DNA of 64,000 nucleotides from Glaciimonas immobilis (GTDB lineage: Bacteria; Pseudomonadota; Gammaproteobacteria; Burkholderiales; Burkholderiaceae_D), in assembly GCF_011947285.1 (NCBI RefSeq), contig NZ_JAAOZT010000006.1, positions 124,001 through 188,000 on the forward strand, given 5' to 3'. The notes beneath the pieces were generated by a model. The model searched no databases and had not been told where the DNA came from. It saw only the letters and a program-made list of their open reading frames with translations. This document shows positions 38,801-49,129 of the stretch, in pieces; the first letter of the stretch is position 1, and every line of letters starts with the position of its first letter. The position numbers were made by a program, and so were the translations under genes.

Positions 38801-39897
38801 ATGGGCGGCAACTGGACATGGGACGCAATCTGGCCGCATTGCAAGCCGAATTGGGCGGACAGGCACGCGAGAGCTTTCAGAAGCTAGCTGAGAAAACCGT
38901 GGTTGGGTCGAATGAGTCTGCGAACGCGTCAGCCGCAGGAACACCGACTGGTCAGTCCTCCTCTTCCGTAGCAGCAGCTGCAAACCACCTCAGCAAGAAG
39001 GAGACGGCAAGCGCTGGCGGGCAATCCGGTAACAGCATCGCGGCCTACAGCAATCTGACCAGCTGGAGTTTTGGTGAGTTGCCGGAATTGCTGGAGATTC
39101 AGCAGGGGAAACAAACGTTAATTGGTTTTCCGGCGCTGGTGGATAAGACTAGTTATTGCGATCTGGAAGTGTTCGATGATCCGAACGAAGCGACGCGGAT
39201 ACACCGATTGGGTTTGCGTCGGCTCTTTGCGTTGCAATTAAAAGAGCAACTGAAGTTTCTGGAAAAAAATATCCCGGGCTTGCAGCAGATGGGTATGCAA
39301 TTTATGGCGCTTGGATCGCAGGAGGAACTACGTGATCAGATCATTTCTGCAGGCTTGGAGCGCGCCTGCATGCAATTGCCGTTGCCAACCAGTGCCGAAC
39401 AATTTAACCAGCGCAAAGACGAAGGCAAGTCGCGTCTGGGTTTGCTGTGTAATGAAATAGCACGCCTGACCGCATTAATACTGACGGAGTATCATGGATT
39501 GCCTAAGAAGCTGCAGGGCGTGAAAGCGCACACAGCCGCGGTTACCGACATTCAGGGGCAAATTGCCGGGCTGGTCAATAAGCGTTTTATTGCAGAGAAC
39601 GACTATGCTAACTTAATGCATTTTCCGCGCTATCTAAAGGCAATTAGCGTACGTTTGGAGAAGTTGCGCGCAGAACCGAGTCGTGATGTGCGTTCGCTGG
39701 CCGAGTGGACGTTGGTAGCGACGCCTTGGCAACGCGCCCAAAAAGACCGGCAGACAAAGGGTGGCGATCCAAAAATGCTGGAATTCCGCTGGTTGCTGGA
39801 AGAGCTTAGGGTGTCATTGTTTGCACAAGAACTGAAGACACCGATGCCGGTTTCGGTAAAACGCTTGCAAAAAGTGTGGGAGACCATGCAGCGTTAG
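35809..39897 (+). CDS. hrpA: HrpA, ATP-dependent RNA helicase (DEAH box)
   Basis: 1,362 residues. A basic, Ser/Pro/Arg-rich N-terminus (1-60) precedes helicase motifs GETGSGKTTQLPKI (I), DEAHERSLNIDF (II), ITSATIDAERF (III), TNVAETSLTVPGI (V) and QRAGRCGR (VI). The helicase-associated and OB regions and the long HrpA C-terminal domain (DUF3418) follow. Two low-complexity inserts are visible: Ala/Ser/Gly around residues 265-285, and Ser/Ala/Gly at ~1030-1075. HrpA acts in mRNA processing and on stalled ribosomes in E. coli. TATAAT at 35793 lies just ahead of the ATG. Confidence 0.95.
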   Translation: MSVPESNPPLQPADSARSLRPETPSSQKNSPRPPQSRDSRQRTQSRIAPERNPLPPIVYPEDLPVSGRRAEIAEALKANQVIIVCGETGSGKTTQLPKICLELGRGLNGLIGHTQPRRIAASSTAKRIAQELGSPLGEHVGFKVRFNDTLTKGSWVKLMTDGILLAETHTDPMLWQYDTIIIDEAHERSLNIDFLLGYLKQLLPKRPDLKLIITSATIDAERFARHFGHGDKLAPVIEVSGRLYEVEVRYRPVDNADRSGVNPATTSTRPNAGSGASGAPVSGAQRERDQRDLMDAVVDAVDELARVGSGDVLVFLPGEREIRDAAEALRKHHPPHVEILPLFARLSAQEQERVFKASNARRIVLATNVAETSLTVPGIRYVVDAGLARVKRYSYRNKVEQLQIEPIAQSAANQRAGRCGRVAAGVCIRLYEERDYLQRPKFTEPEIMRSSLASVILRMKSLHLTDVETFPFIEPPPGRAIADGYQLLQELGAVDDNNQLTKTGRELAKLPLDPRVGRMILASLDNVCLTEMLIIAAAVSVQDPRDRPMDAQAAADQAHKKFADEKSEFQSYLKIWKWFEEAIEHKKTNRQLQDNCRANFLSQMRLREWRDVHSQLLTIVREQGWRLNEAPATYDNLHTALLTGLLGNVGFKADDDPHYLGARGIKFHIWPGSSLTKKAGKWVMASELVDTTRLYARCVSQIQPEWLEKVGAHLLKKSYGEPRWEKRMAQVSASERATLYGLVVYSQRRINFGLINPKEAREIFIRDALVGGEYDTRAAFFAHNQKLIREIENLEHKSRRLDVLVDEELIAAFYDKLIPVDICNGITFEKWLKDTTPKNPTLLYLNRDDLMRHEAAGVTTDLFPKLMRVAGIEMGLSYHFEPGTPRDGVTLTVPLYALNQVYADRCDWLVTGMLKEKVHLLIKSLPQKIRRNCVPLPDYAAGFCERIQARSAFGHGNLLDALIADIRTETTVAVRISDFKVETLPAHHTMNFKVVDEHGRQLDMGRNLAALQAELGGQARESFQKLAEKTVVGSNESANASAAGTPTGQSSSSVAAAANHLSKKETASAGGQSGNSIAAYSNLTSWSFGELPELLEIQQGKQTLIGFPALVDKTSYCDLEVFDDPNEATRIHRLGLRRLFALQLKEQLKFLEKNIPGLQQMGMQFMALGSQEELRDQIISAGLERACMQLPLPTSAEQFNQRKDEGKSRLGLLCNEIARLTALILTEYHGLPKKLQGVKAHTAAVTDIQGQIAGLVNKRFIAENDYANLMHFPRYLKAISVRLEKLRAEPSRDVRSLAEWTLVATPWQRAQKDRQTKGGDPKMLEFRWLLEELRVSLFAQELKTPMPVSVKRLQKVWETMQR

Positions 39898-40459
39898 TGC
39901 GGTGTTATTCTTCATTTGCGTTAGCAGAATGGAACACTGCTGCATATCTCTACTGATTGCATCAGCGTTGGGGTAATAGCGGGGAAAAGCCGCGCTTTAG
40001 ACCGTTTTACGGGAACTTCCAAAACCGCTGATGACACGGAACGGCTGCACCGGCCCAATATGGAGAGTTTCTGCCAACCAATTGCAGCCTGCCAAATTGC
40101 TCATTTTTGATTATCCGCTCTCGTTTTTAGTTAGAAAACATAGTTTCGCATATATTTTCGATTAAAACGATATTCAATAACCACCCTTAACTTCATAATC
40201 TGATGCCTGTATTGCCGATGATTCGCGTAAAATCAGGCAACTCATCATTTATCTCATTCGTCATTTTTGTGCCGAAATGGCTGATCTGCAGGTTTCGTCG
40301 CGGTGTATGTAATGACTACCATTTATCTCCTGGATAATTAAGTATTTTTTTGTCTGGGCTGCTAATGCATTAGCAATTGGCGACGTACCCACCATTATTG
40401 CTAAATACCTCACCATTTTCAGTGCGAATTTGCACCATCCTTACAAAGAAGAAAACATT
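39898..40459. other. 562-bp gap between hrpA and dcd
   Basis: No supported gene. It becomes AT-rich from 40100 and contains a perfect 16-bp palindrome TGCTAATGCATTAGCA at 40360-40375, about 85 bp before dcd, a possible operator. The dcd promoter should lie here. Confidence 0.5.
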
Positions 40460-41026
40460 ATGGCTATCAAATCCGATAAATGGATCCGTCGCATGGCAGC
40501 GGAAACTGGCATGATCGAACCGTTCTCGCCGACGCAAGTGCGCGAAGAAAACGGCAATAAGATTGTCTCTTACGGAACCTCATCCTACGGCTACGATATT
40601 CGCTGCGCCAATGAATTCAAGATATTTACCAATATCAATTCAACCATTGTCGATCCAAAGAATTTCGATGAAAAATCATTTGTCGATTTTAAAGGTGACG
40701 TGTGCATCATTCCACCTAATTCTTTTGCTTTGGCGCGGACTATCGAATATTTCCGGATTCCACGTAGTGTCCTGACCATCTGCTTGGGTAAATCTACTTA
40801 TGCGCGTTGCGGGATCATCGTGAACGTGACGCCGTTTGAACCAGAATGGGAAGGCTATGTGACGCTGGAGTTCTCGAATACCACGCCCTTGCCAGCGAAG
40901 ATTTACGCGGGCGAGGGTTGCGCACAGGTGTTGTTCTTTGAGAGCGACGAAGTGTGCGAAACGTCTTATAAAGATCGCGGCGGAAAATATCAGGGGCAGC
41001 GCGGCGTTACGTTACCGAAGGCCTAA
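40460..41026 (+). CDS. dcd: dCTP deaminase
   Basis: 188 residues, the standard length, from ATG 40460 ([13 protein letters not shown]); the frame start at 40430 is too early. Motifs are [16 protein letters not shown], the GKSTYARCG phosphate-binding loop, [19 protein letters not shown] with the catalytic Glu, and the C-terminal [15 protein letters not shown] lid. It deaminates dCTP to dUTP, the source of dUMP for ThyA. The neighbour downstream is a convergent decarboxylase gene. Confidence 0.97.
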   Translation: MAIKSDKWIRRMAAETGMIEPFSPTQVREENGNKIVSYGTSSYGYDIRCANEFKIFTNINSTIVDPKNFDEKSFVDFKGDVCIIPPNSFALARTIEYFRIPRSVLTICLGKSTYARCGIIVNVTPFEPEWEGYVTLEFSNTTPLPAKIYAGEGCAQVLFFESDEVCETSYKDRGGKYQGQRGVTLPKA

Positions 41027-41046
41027 AGTAATGTGGAGAGCGGAAG

Positions 41047-41070
41047 ACTGCGCGATAGCAGTCGCGCAGT
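41047..41070 (+). terminator. Hairpin after dcd
   Basis: ACTGCGCGA, loop TAGCAG, TCGCGCAGT: a perfect 9-bp GC-rich stem 20 bp after the dcd stop, without a full T-run (TTGAGCGGAAAAATT follows). It is probably a weak or composite terminator together with the palindrome at 41092. Confidence 0.6.
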
Positions 41071-41091
41071 TTGAGCGGAAAAATTAAGATT

Positions 41092-41121
41092 AATGGCCAT
41101 ATCAAATTTGATATGGCCATT
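41092..41121. terminator. Bidirectional terminator between dcd and the decarboxylase gene
   Basis: A perfect 30-bp palindrome (AATGGCCATATCAAA and its complement) ends three bases before the last codon of the minus-strand decarboxylase gene. Its AT-rich outer ends and its position between convergent genes suit termination in both directions. Confidence 0.7.
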
Positions 41122-41123
41122 TG

Positions 41124-43403
41124 TTATTGCTGTGTCGCATCCAGACGGACACAATCGACAAAGTAATCGCGCTTGCCGTTGACTTCGCGTTTCACCAGGC
41201 CATGGACATCGGTTTCAAATCCAGGAAATTTCTCGTTGAAATTTCGCGCAAATTTGAGGTAGTCCACGATCGTCTTATTAAAGCGTTCGCCCGGGATCAG
41301 TAACGGAATGCCCGGCGGATATGGCGTCAACAGGATAGAAGTAACCCGGCCTTCGAGTTGGTCAATCGGTACGCGGTCAATCTCCCGATGGGCCATTTTG
41401 GCGAACGCATCTGAAGGCTTCATCGCAGGCTGCATTGCAGAGAGATACATTTCTGTGGTCAGTCGAGCAATGTCATAGGCCTTGTAGGTCTCATGAATTT
41501 GCTGGCACAAATCGCGCAACCCGAGGCGCTCATAGCGAGAATTTCTACCGTTATTAGCACGCGCAAATTCCGGCAAAATGCGCCAGATAGGTTGATTCTT
41601 GTCGTAATCGTCTTTGAACTGCTGTAAAGCTGTGAGCAACGTATTCCACCGGCCTTTGGTAATGCCGATGGTGAACATGATGAAAAATGAGTACAAACCG
41701 CATTTTTCTACGATAACGCCGTGCTCTGCCAAATATTTGGTGACGATAGAGGCTGGAATGCCGGTTTCGCCGAATTGACCGTCAAGCGACAGACCCGGGG
41801 TCACGATGGTGGCCTTGATCGGGTCCAGCATATTGAAATTGGGTGCCAGATTGCCAAACCCGTGCCAGTCGTCTTCTGCTTTGATCACCCAGTCTTCGCG
41901 AGAACCGATGCCATCTTCGGCGAACGAGTTCGGCCCCCACACCTGGAACCACCAGTCCGCGCCCCATTCCAGATCGATCTTCTTCATTGCCCGGCGGAAA
42001 TCGAGTGCCTCAAGAATACTTTCTTCTACCAGCGCGGTGCCGCCCGGGGCTTCCATCATCGCCGCTGCGACATCGCAAGACGCAATGATCGAATATTGCG
42101 GCGAGGTGGAGGTGTGCATCAGATAGGCCTCGTTGAAGGCATCCTGATCCAGTTGCACTGTTTCTGACTCGCGTACCAGCACCTGCGACGCCTGGGATAA
42201 TCCGGCGAGCAATTTATGGGTCGATTGCGTGGAGAAAATCATTGATTTCTTGGCACGTGCACGATCCTTGCCTATTGCATGCATGTCTTTATAAAAGTCA
42301 TGAAACGTGGCGTGCGGCAACCAGGCTTCGTCAAAATGCAAGGTATCTATCTCGCCGTCGAGCATTTTTTGTAATGTCTCGACGTTATAAATAACGCCAT
42401 CGTAAGTCGATTGGGTGATGGTCAGAATGCGCGGCTTTTTATTCAGTGCTTCACGCGCAAACGGATTGGCTTCGATCTTTTTTCGAATGCTTTCCATCGT
42501 GAACTCTTCGAGCGGAATCGGACCAATAATCCCGAGGTGATTGCGCGTCGGCATCAAAAACACTGGAATTGCGCCGGTCATGATGATCGAATGCAGAATC
42601 GACTTGTGACAGTTGCGGTCAACTACCACGATATCGCCGGGAGCGACGGTGGAATGCCAGACCATTTTGTTTGAAGTCGAGGTGCCGTTGGTCACAAAAT
42701 AACAGTGGTCGGCATTATAGATGCGCGCTGCGTTGCGTTCGGATTCGGCAATCGGGCCGGTGTGATCCAGCAATTGACCGAGTTCCTCAACGGCGTTGCA
42801 GACGTCGGCCCGCAACATGTTTTCACCAAAGAACTGATGGAACATTTGCCCGATGGGTGACTTCAAAAACGCAACGCCACCCGAATGTCCCGGGCAATGC
42901 CACGAGTATGAGCCGTCCTGCGCATAATGCACCAGCGCCCGGAAGAACGGTGGCGACAGGCCATCCAGATAGGCTTTGGCCTCACGGATAATGTGGCGGG
43001 CGACAAACTCGGGCGTGTCTTCAAACATGTGGATGAAACCATGTAATTCGCGCAGGATATCGTTGGGGATATGGCGTGAGGTGCGGGTTTCGCCGTACAA
43101 ATAAATCGGAATGTCGGCGTTTTTATAACGGATTTCTTCGACAAAAGCGCGTAGCGATTTCAACGCATGGTCGGTTTCTTCAAATGAACCTGCACCAAAC
43201 TCTTCATCGTCGATGGATAAAATAAAGGCCGAAGCACGCGATTGCTGCTGTGCAAATTGGGACAGGTCGCCATAACTGGTGACTCCCAAGACTTCCATTC
43301 CTTCTTTTTCCATCGCATCGGCGAGGGCTCGGATACCGAGGCCGGAGGTGTTTTCTGAGCGGAAGTCTTCGTCAATGATAACGATAGGAAAGCGAAATTT
43401 CAT
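41124..43403 (-). CDS. Arginine/lysine/ornithine decarboxylase (PLP fold type I, AdiA/LdcI-like)
   Basis: 759 residues with an N-terminal receiver-like wing domain (PIVIIDEDFRSENTSGLGIR), a linker, and the PLP core. HCPGHSGGVAFLKSP binds the cofactor phosphate region, FDEAWLPHA has the PLP-ring Asp, and Lys397 in STQSTHKLLAGL forms the Schiff base. A C-terminal domain follows. The enzyme decarboxylates a basic amino acid with uptake of a proton. Which of Arg, Lys or Orn is used is not readable. No antiporter gene is next to it, so a role in acid stress is not supported by context; polyamine supply is as likely. Confidence 0.93.
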   Translation of the reverse strand: MKFRFPIVIIDEDFRSENTSGLGIRALADAMEKEGMEVLGVTSYGDLSQFAQQQSRASAFILSIDDEEFGAGSFEETDHALKSLRAFVEEIRYKNADIPIYLYGETRTSRHIPNDILRELHGFIHMFEDTPEFVARHIIREAKAYLDGLSPPFFRALVHYAQDGSYSWHCPGHSGGVAFLKSPIGQMFHQFFGENMLRADVCNAVEELGQLLDHTGPIAESERNAARIYNADHCYFVTNGTSTSNKMVWHSTVAPGDIVVVDRNCHKSILHSIIMTGAIPVFLMPTRNHLGIIGPIPLEEFTMESIRKKIEANPFAREALNKKPRILTITQSTYDGVIYNVETLQKMLDGEIDTLHFDEAWLPHATFHDFYKDMHAIGKDRARAKKSMIFSTQSTHKLLAGLSQASQVLVRESETVQLDQDAFNEAYLMHTSTSPQYSIIASCDVAAAMMEAPGGTALVEESILEALDFRRAMKKIDLEWGADWWFQVWGPNSFAEDGIGSREDWVIKAEDDWHGFGNLAPNFNMLDPIKATIVTPGLSLDGQFGETGIPASIVTKYLAEHGVIVEKCGLYSFFIMFTIGITKGRWNTLLTALQQFKDDYDKNQPIWRILPEFARANNGRNSRYERLGLRDLCQQIHETYKAYDIARLTTEMYLSAMQPAMKPSDAFAKMAHREIDRVPIDQLEGRVTSILLTPYPPGIPLLIPGERFNKTIVDYLKFARNFNEKFPGFETDVHGLVKREVNGKRDYFVDCVRLDATQQ

Positions 43404-43704
43404 GAGGTCTCCGGGAGACGGGTGTAAGTAGAAAAAAAGAAAAATTAAAGCATGTTGCGTACTGTAACGCCGATATTAGCTAGTAAAGGTGCGAACAATG
43501 CTATGCATCGCGCATTTACCCTGCGGCAGGAAAACCTGGTTCAGAAAAACAGAAAGTCGAATTCTCGCAGATATGTGGAAAATTAGGGTGAAATGGGACA
43601 AAATGGTAGTTTAGATTTTGACGAAAATGGCGTTTATGTTTTATCTCAGCCGAAGTGGTGGTAGCTAAAACGTAGATTCCTGATTCTGTAGAGTGAACCG
43701 CAGG
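43404..43704. other. 301-bp gap between the decarboxylase gene and folA
   Basis: No gene seen. It is expected to hold the decarboxylase promoter. No repeats or hairpins stood out. Confidence 0.45.
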
Positions 43705-44202
43705 TTAAGCACGTTGGTATGCTACGAAGGCGTAGTCAAAATCCTGGGCCTCAGAGTGGTGCGACGTGCGCGCTACCTCTTGCCATTGTTGGGAATTGCG
43801 GGCCGGAAAGAATGCATCGCAATCGAAACGTTTTTCGATTTCAGTGACCAGCAAGCGCGTACAAAGAGGAAGCGTGGCCGCGTATATTTCTGCTCCGCCG
43901 ATGATAAATGCTTCGGTAGGCGACTCTGCTGGACTCGCCGTGTTGACCAGCGCTATCGCCGCTTCGATCGAGTGGACCGTTTCAACGCCGTCATGATGCC
44001 ATGTCAAGTCACGTGTAATAACGATGTTGCGCCGCTTGGGCAAAGGGCGACCAATAGACTCAAAAGTTTTGCGACCCATAATAATGGGATGGCCGGACGT
44101 GGTGCGTTTGAAATGGGCCAGATCTTCCGGCAAATGCCAGGGAAGCGCGTTTTGTATGCCAATGCCGTTGTCGGCGTCGGTAGCAACGATGATAGTGAGC
44201 AT
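43705..44202 (-). CDS. folA: Dihydrofolate reductase
   Basis: 165 residues from Met at 44202 (MLTIIVATDADNGIG). The frame continues upstream to 44286, but those residues are hydrophobic noise. Motifs are LPWHLPEDLAHFKR (catalytic acidic residue in PED), PIIMGRKTFESIGRPLP, RRNIVITRD and FIIGGAEIY. It reduces dihydrofolate, which ThyA produces. thyA and folA are usually adjacent in this group, but here thyA is 8.5 kb away with opposite-strand genes between them. Confidence 0.95.
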   Translation of the reverse strand: MLTIIVATDADNGIGIQNALPWHLPEDLAHFKRTTSGHPIIMGRKTFESIGRPLPKRRNIVITRDLTWHHDGVETVHSIEAAIALVNTASPAESPTEAFIIGGAEIYAATLPLCTRLLVTEIEKRFDCDAFFPARNSQQWQEVARTSHHSEAQDFDYAFVAYQRA

Positions 44203-44344
44203 GAAGGCCATAAAGGACGCTAATCTAATGAATAGCAGAGTTAAAAGAAAACCGATAAGGTAGTTGCAATATTTGCAGCAATGCAACAGAATAAACTTGA
44301 AATTTAGCCTTATTGACCGCTGAAAAATGCTATGGGTCGCTTGA

Positions 44345-44411
44345 ATTTAAGTCTCTGATTCAAGTCTTGCATTTAAGTCTTTGATTCAAGTCTTGCATTT
44401 AAGTCTTGAAT
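44345..44411. repeat. 13-bp tandem repeat, five units, between folA and opgG
   Basis: Five successive units of the form ATTYAAGTCTYKS (ATTTAAGTCTCTG, ATTCAAGTCTTGC, ATTTAAGTCTTTG, ATTCAAGTCTTGC, ATTTAAGTCTTG). Alternate units are nearly identical, so the array also reads as a 26-bp period. It lies about 145 bp upstream of the folA start and 385 bp upstream of opgG. Confidence 0.9.
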
Positions 44412-44795
44412 TTATGGTTTTAATATAAGGCGAAATTTGGTGCCTAATGACGACCAAAATGAACTCCGGCAATTTTACTATAAATGTTGCATGGAACTTT
44501 GTCTGCTGGCCCCGCTCTTATCTCGGTAAGTAAATTTGCTAAATGGCAAGTAAGCGGCTTTTCCTTCTTTTGGAAGGAGTAGCGTGATTTTACAGTGCCA
44601 AACATAAAGGCAGACCAATAATATTTTTTTGGCGAATCATCTAAATAAGCATTCACAAACGGTTTGCGAGAAATCATAACCAATTCTCTGCAGTGGGCTA
44701 ATATCGCTAGAGAGTAGCGATAAGTTAGCTGTGGTTGATCAATTCTTGATCGGTTGTTGATCTCACTTACTCATGCAACGCCAAATAGGAACCCA
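44412..44795. other. Upstream region of opgG
   Basis: Beyond the 13-bp repeats I see no gene here. A minus-strand frame of 79 codons (44444-44683) lacks a ribosome site and recognisable domains. The region near 44690-44760 has repeated GATC-containing runs (TTGATCAATTCTTGATCGG) but no clear promoter call. Confidence 0.5.
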
Positions 44796-46352
44796 ATGCT
44801 TTTAAAGTCTTTTTATCCCGCGAGCGAAATTGCAGCCAAATTGGCGCGACAGGTGGGTTCGGCACTCATCGTTGTCGGTGTCATGCTCACCAGTCTGAAT
44901 GCAGCCGCGTTTGATTTCAATGATGTAGCCCAACGCGCTAAAATATTATCCGCCAAAGCGTATGTGAAGCCAGTCAGTAACATACCCAAAGAGTTGGATG
45001 ACCTGACCCTGGAGCAGTACCGCGACATTCGATTCAAACCGGAAAAATCTCCTTGGGTAAATGCTAAATTGCCATTTGATCTGGCATTTTTTCATGAGGG
45101 ACATCTGTTTAACGAACCCGTGAAAATGAATGAAATCATCGGTAAAAACGTCCGGGAGATCCGTTTCGATCCTAATAATTTTACCTACGGGGCCAATAAA
45201 CTCGATCCGAACAAATTGCGCGCACTCGGTTTTGCTGGTTTCCGGGTCCATTATCCGCTCAATAACGGTAATTATAAGGACGAGGTATTATCATTTTTGG
45301 GTGCCAGTTACTTCCGTGCGATTGGCAAGGATCAACGTTACGGATTATCGGCACGCGGGCTGGCGGTAGATACAGCACTCAACTCGGGTGAAGAATTCCC
45401 CGAGTTTGTAGAGTTCTGGATTGAGCGGCCCAAAGCTGGCGACAAACAGGTAACGATATATGCACTGCTTAATTCCCGACGGGTTACGGGCGCCTACAGC
45501 TTTACGCTTAAGCCGGGTGTTGATACAGCGATTGACGTCAAGGCGCAATTATATTTACGGGAGAGTGTGGCGAAGTTGGGAATAGCACCGTTGACGAGTA
45601 TGTTCTTATATGGCAAGAACCAGCGCTCTCCTGTCGAGGATTATCGGCCTGAGGTGCATGACTCTGATGGATTGCTGGTGGCTTCCGGTACCGGAGAATG
45701 GATATGGCGTCCACTGGTAAATCCAAAGCGCCTGCTCGTAACGTCCTATACCCTTAGTGATCCGGTGGGGTTTGGACTGATGCAGCGCGAGCGTAATTTT
45801 GCAGCGTATCAGGATCTCGATTCGCGCTACGAAAAAGGTCCAAGCGCGTGGATACAACCGAAAGGCAAGTGGGGTTCCGGACGTGTAGAGTTGGTGCAAA
45901 TCCCTACACCGGACGAGACCAACGATAATATTGTGGCCTATTGGGTACCCGACGTAATGCCAAAAGCCGGGCAACCGTTTAACGTTGAGTACACCATTTT
46001 GTGGCAAAAGGACGTCGAGAAGGGTTCTCCGTTATCTTGGGTAACCCAGACGCGCCGGGGTAACGGTTTTCAGACTAAACCTGACGACAGCGTTGGTTTG
46101 TTGGTAGACTTTGAAGGGCCCGCATTTAAGAAATTGGCCGACAATGTCAAATTGGATGCGGTTGTTAGCGTTGACGATAACGGGAAGCTATTGAAGAGCG
46201 AAGCCATCCGCAATGATGCTACCGGAGGCTGGCGCATCAACATTAAGGTGCGTCGCAACGAAGAAAATAAACCGGTCGAGTTACGCGCTTTCTTGCGTAA
46301 TGGCAATACAACTTTATCTGAAACTTGGAGCTACATATTACCGCCCAACTAG
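44796..46352 (+). CDS. opgG: OpgG (MdoG), periplasmic glucan biosynthesis protein
   Basis: 518 residues from ATG 44796 (TAGGAA ahead). The signal peptide is ~1-46, with cleavage likely after LNAAA before FDFNDV, the usual mature start region. Family segments are [41 protein letters not shown] and WIWRPLVNP. OpgG acts in the periplasm in making osmoregulated periplasmic glucans, probably adding or organising beta-1,6 branches. The gene ends on the opgH start (TAGTG), so the pair is translationally coupled. Confidence 0.95.
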   Translation: MLLKSFYPASEIAAKLARQVGSALIVVGVMLTSLNAAAFDFNDVAQRAKILSAKAYVKPVSNIPKELDDLTLEQYRDIRFKPEKSPWVNAKLPFDLAFFHEGHLFNEPVKMNEIIGKNVREIRFDPNNFTYGANKLDPNKLRALGFAGFRVHYPLNNGNYKDEVLSFLGASYFRAIGKDQRYGLSARGLAVDTALNSGEEFPEFVEFWIERPKAGDKQVTIYALLNSRRVTGAYSFTLKPGVDTAIDVKAQLYLRESVAKLGIAPLTSMFLYGKNQRSPVEDYRPEVHDSDGLLVASGTGEWIWRPLVNPKRLLVTSYTLSDPVGFGLMQRERNFAAYQDLDSRYEKGPSAWIQPKGKWGSGRVELVQIPTPDETNDNIVAYWVPDVMPKAGQPFNVEYTILWQKDVEKGSPLSWVTQTRRGNGFQTKPDDSVGLLVDFEGPAFKKLADNVKLDAVVSVDDNGKLLKSEAIRNDATGGWRINIKVRRNEENKPVELRAFLRNGNTTLSETWSYILPPN

Positions 46353-49129
46353 TGCACAAGGCAGTATTGCCGGTGATAGATGAACACTCACCTGGTGAAG
46401 CCTATCTCCAGCGCCTTCCCTTGTCGTCGCGGCAGCGCGTGTTGCTGTCGGAACGGCTGCATTGCGCCGCTTCTGAAACGGGCGCGGAACCGTTGGCAGC
46501 GCTGCATCTGGCGCTGGCTGGCGCCGAGGATCCTGCTTTTGCAGATAATCCGGCGTATGCCTCCGTTGCCAACCGTCTGCAGTTGGCATACGGTATGCCA
46601 GCGCGCAAGGACGAACTTAATACAATCGATGGCAATCCAGACAGTAACTCTGATAATGCTGCCATTGGCAATCATTGCAATGACGTGTCGGACGTGTCGG
46701 ACGTTACGGATGTATCGGATGCGGCCGCTGCTGTAACTGACACATTGCGCGCAGATCGCCTGGCACCAGACCCTGCCAATATGGCACATATTATTCCTGA
46801 AGTCGTAACGGACGCGCTTGGTCGGGCACGGATTACGATTGCACCGCCAATTAACCGCACGCCGATAGTTGCGCGCCCATGGGGTACATTAAATCCGATA
46901 GTGCGCTGGATTGAGAACGCCAATCGTGCCTTCGATCGTCGCCCGAGCTTAAAATCCAGAAGGCGCGCTACTGCGCATGAAGCGGCGCAACAGACCAGTG
47001 TGGAGCAACATGTAGTCGCGGACCCGCAGCAAGAGTCACGCGATATTTTGCGTCACAACGGTAGCCTGCGTCGTCTGGTATTGGTATTCATGATGCTGGC
47101 GCAAACGGTAGTTGCCACTTATTTCATGAGCGCGGTGTTACCGTATCACGGTGCCAAACCAATGGAAATGCTGACTTTGGCGTTGTTTGCCATTTTGTTC
47201 TGTTGGGTTTCCGCCGGATTTTGGACTGCGATGGCCGGATTTTTGGTATTGATGCGGGGCACTGACCGGTATGTAATCTCGCGTGAGGATGCGGTGCCGG
47301 GTCCGATTTCCGCCAATACCAGAACGGCCATTGTGATGCCTATCTGTAATGAGGATGTTACTCGGGTATTTGCCGGTTTACGTGCAACGTTCGAATCGGT
47401 GAAGCAAGGCGGCGAACTAGAGCGTTTTGATTTTTATGTATTGAGCGATAGCGGTGATCCTGATATCTGTACTGCTGAACTGGACGCGTGGGTCACGCTG
47501 TCTCGTACGTTAGGTGCCTTTGGGCGAATTTTTTATCGCCACCGTCGTCGCCGGGTCAAGCGCAAAAGCGGCAATATCGATGATTTTTGTCGACGTTGGG
47601 GCGCAAATTACGACTACATGATCGTGCTGGATGCGGATAGTGTCATGAGTGGCACGTGTCTGACCACGCTGGTGCGTTTGATGGAGGCTAATCCAAGTGC
47701 GGGTATTATTCAGACTGCGCCGCGCGCTGCGGGCCGCGATACTTTATATGCGCGCATACAGCAGTTTTCAACCCGGGTCTACGGACCACTATTTACCGCT
47801 GGCTTGCATTATTGGCAGTTGGGCGAGTCCCACTATTGGGGCCATAATGCCATTATCCGTCTGGCACCTTTTATGCAGTACTGCGCGCTGGCACCGTTGC
47901 CCGGGGAAGGCACGCTAGCGGGTGAAATTCTGTCGCATGACTTTGTCGAGGCAGCGTTGATGCGACGTGCCGGGTGGGGCGTCTGGATAGCCTATGACCT
48001 CGCAGGCAGCTTTGAGGAAATGCCGCCTAACTTGCTGGATGAACTAAAACGCGACCGCCGCTGGTGCCAGGGCAACCTGATGAATTTCCGCTTATTTTTG
48101 GCGCGTGGCATGCATGGTGTTCACAGGGCAGTGTTTGTTACCGGTGTAATGGCGTACATATCGGCACCCTTGTGGTTTGGATTTTTAGTATTGTCCACCG
48201 TGTTGCTGGCGATGCACACCTTGATTGTGCCAGAATATTTTGTAACGCCCGGACAGTTATTTCCAGTATGGCCGGAATGGCATCCCGAAAAAGCGTTAAC
48301 GTTATTTAGTGCGACAGCAACGTTATTATTTCTGCCAAAAGTGCTAAGTGTTATCTTAATCTGGACCAAAGGCGCGCGCGAATTTGGCGGTGCTTTGCGG
48401 CTAGCGATCAGCATGGTGATCGAATTGTTGTTCTCAATGCTGCTGGCCCCCGTAAGAATGTTATTTCATACATGGTTTGTTGTAGGTGCATTCCTTGGCT
48501 GGGCCATCAGCTGGAAATCGCCGCCGCGGGAGGATACCGAAACCCGTTGGAGTGAAGCGGTTGCGCGCCACGGCTGGCACACAGCGCTTGGTGTAGTGTG
48601 GGGCACCGGCGTGTTCTTGCTGGAACCGTCCTTTTTGTGGTGGTTGTTGCCGATTGTTGGATCCTTGGTGGTGTCGATTCCACTATCTGTTTACTCTAGC
48701 AGAGTCTCGTTGGGTCGCAGCTTTCGACATGCGCAGCTATTTGTGATTCCAGAAGAAGTTGATTTGCCGCCCGAACTCGCCGCCACTACTGCTTATAACG
48801 AGGCAGGGAAACGGCTGGCCGGTTTTAACGAAGCGGTGATTGATCCGACAATGAATGCATTGGTCTGTGCCGCCGTCACCGCCCGACCTCATGGTCCCGC
48901 ATCCAGTTTAGTTGCCCACGCAGAGTTGCTCCAATCCGCCTTAAGCGCAGGCCCCAACAGCTTATCGTCAAGCGAAAAAAGTGCTTTATTAGACAATCCC
49001 TTGATTTTGTCACGGTTGCATTTTTTGGTGTGGAGCTCTCCGAACGCGCATCGCCATTGGCGCGAAATGACGCAGACAATGCCGTACCTCGCCCGTATCC
49101 AGCCCGGTAACCCGCACTTTATGTCGTGA
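46352..49129 (+). CDS. opgH: OpgH (MdoH), glucan glucosyltransferase
   Basis: 925 residues if started at GTG 46352, which overlaps the opgG TAG by one base; the frame is open to TTG 46325. A variable N-terminus (~1-230) contains an Asp/Val/Ser repeat near 110-120 encoded by near-identical GACGTGTCG units. Helices and a GT2 domain follow: [35 protein letters not shown] (DxD) and the product-binding [10 protein letters not shown]. More helices follow. It polymerises beta-1,2-linked glucose from UDP-glucose and exports it. The last ~150 residues are cytosolic. Confidence 0.95.
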   Translation: MHKAVLPVIDEHSPGEAYLQRLPLSSRQRVLLSERLHCAASETGAEPLAALHLALAGAEDPAFADNPAYASVANRLQLAYGMPARKDELNTIDGNPDSNSDNAAIGNHCNDVSDVSDVTDVSDAAAAVTDTLRADRLAPDPANMAHIIPEVVTDALGRARITIAPPINRTPIVARPWGTLNPIVRWIENANRAFDRRPSLKSRRRATAHEAAQQTSVEQHVVADPQQESRDILRHNGSLRRLVLVFMMLAQTVVATYFMSAVLPYHGAKPMEMLTLALFAILFCWVSAGFWTAMAGFLVLMRGTDRYVISREDAVPGPISANTRTAIVMPICNEDVTRVFAGLRATFESVKQGGELERFDFYVLSDSGDPDICTAELDAWVTLSRTLGAFGRIFYRHRRRRVKRKSGNIDDFCRRWGANYDYMIVLDADSVMSGTCLTTLVRLMEANPSAGIIQTAPRAAGRDTLYARIQQFSTRVYGPLFTAGLHYWQLGESHYWGHNAIIRLAPFMQYCALAPLPGEGTLAGEILSHDFVEAALMRRAGWGVWIAYDLAGSFEEMPPNLLDELKRDRRWCQGNLMNFRLFLARGMHGVHRAVFVTGVMAYISAPLWFGFLVLSTVLLAMHTLIVPEYFVTPGQLFPVWPEWHPEKALTLFSATATLLFLPKVLSVILIWTKGAREFGGALRLAISMVIELLFSMLLAPVRMLFHTWFVVGAFLGWAISWKSPPREDTETRWSEAVARHGWHTALGVVWGTGVFLLEPSFLWWLLPIVGSLVVSIPLSVYSSRVSLGRSFRHAQLFVIPEEVDLPPELAATTAYNEAGKRLAGFNEAVIDPTMNALVCAAVTARPHGPASSLVAHAELLQSALSAGPNSLSSSEKSALLDNPLILSRLHFLVWSSPNAHRHWREMTQTMPYLARIQPGNPHFMS

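Noticed and set aside
44444-44683. 79-codon minus-strand frame upstream of opgG
   Set aside because: No ribosome site, no domain, AT-rich region where chance frames occur.
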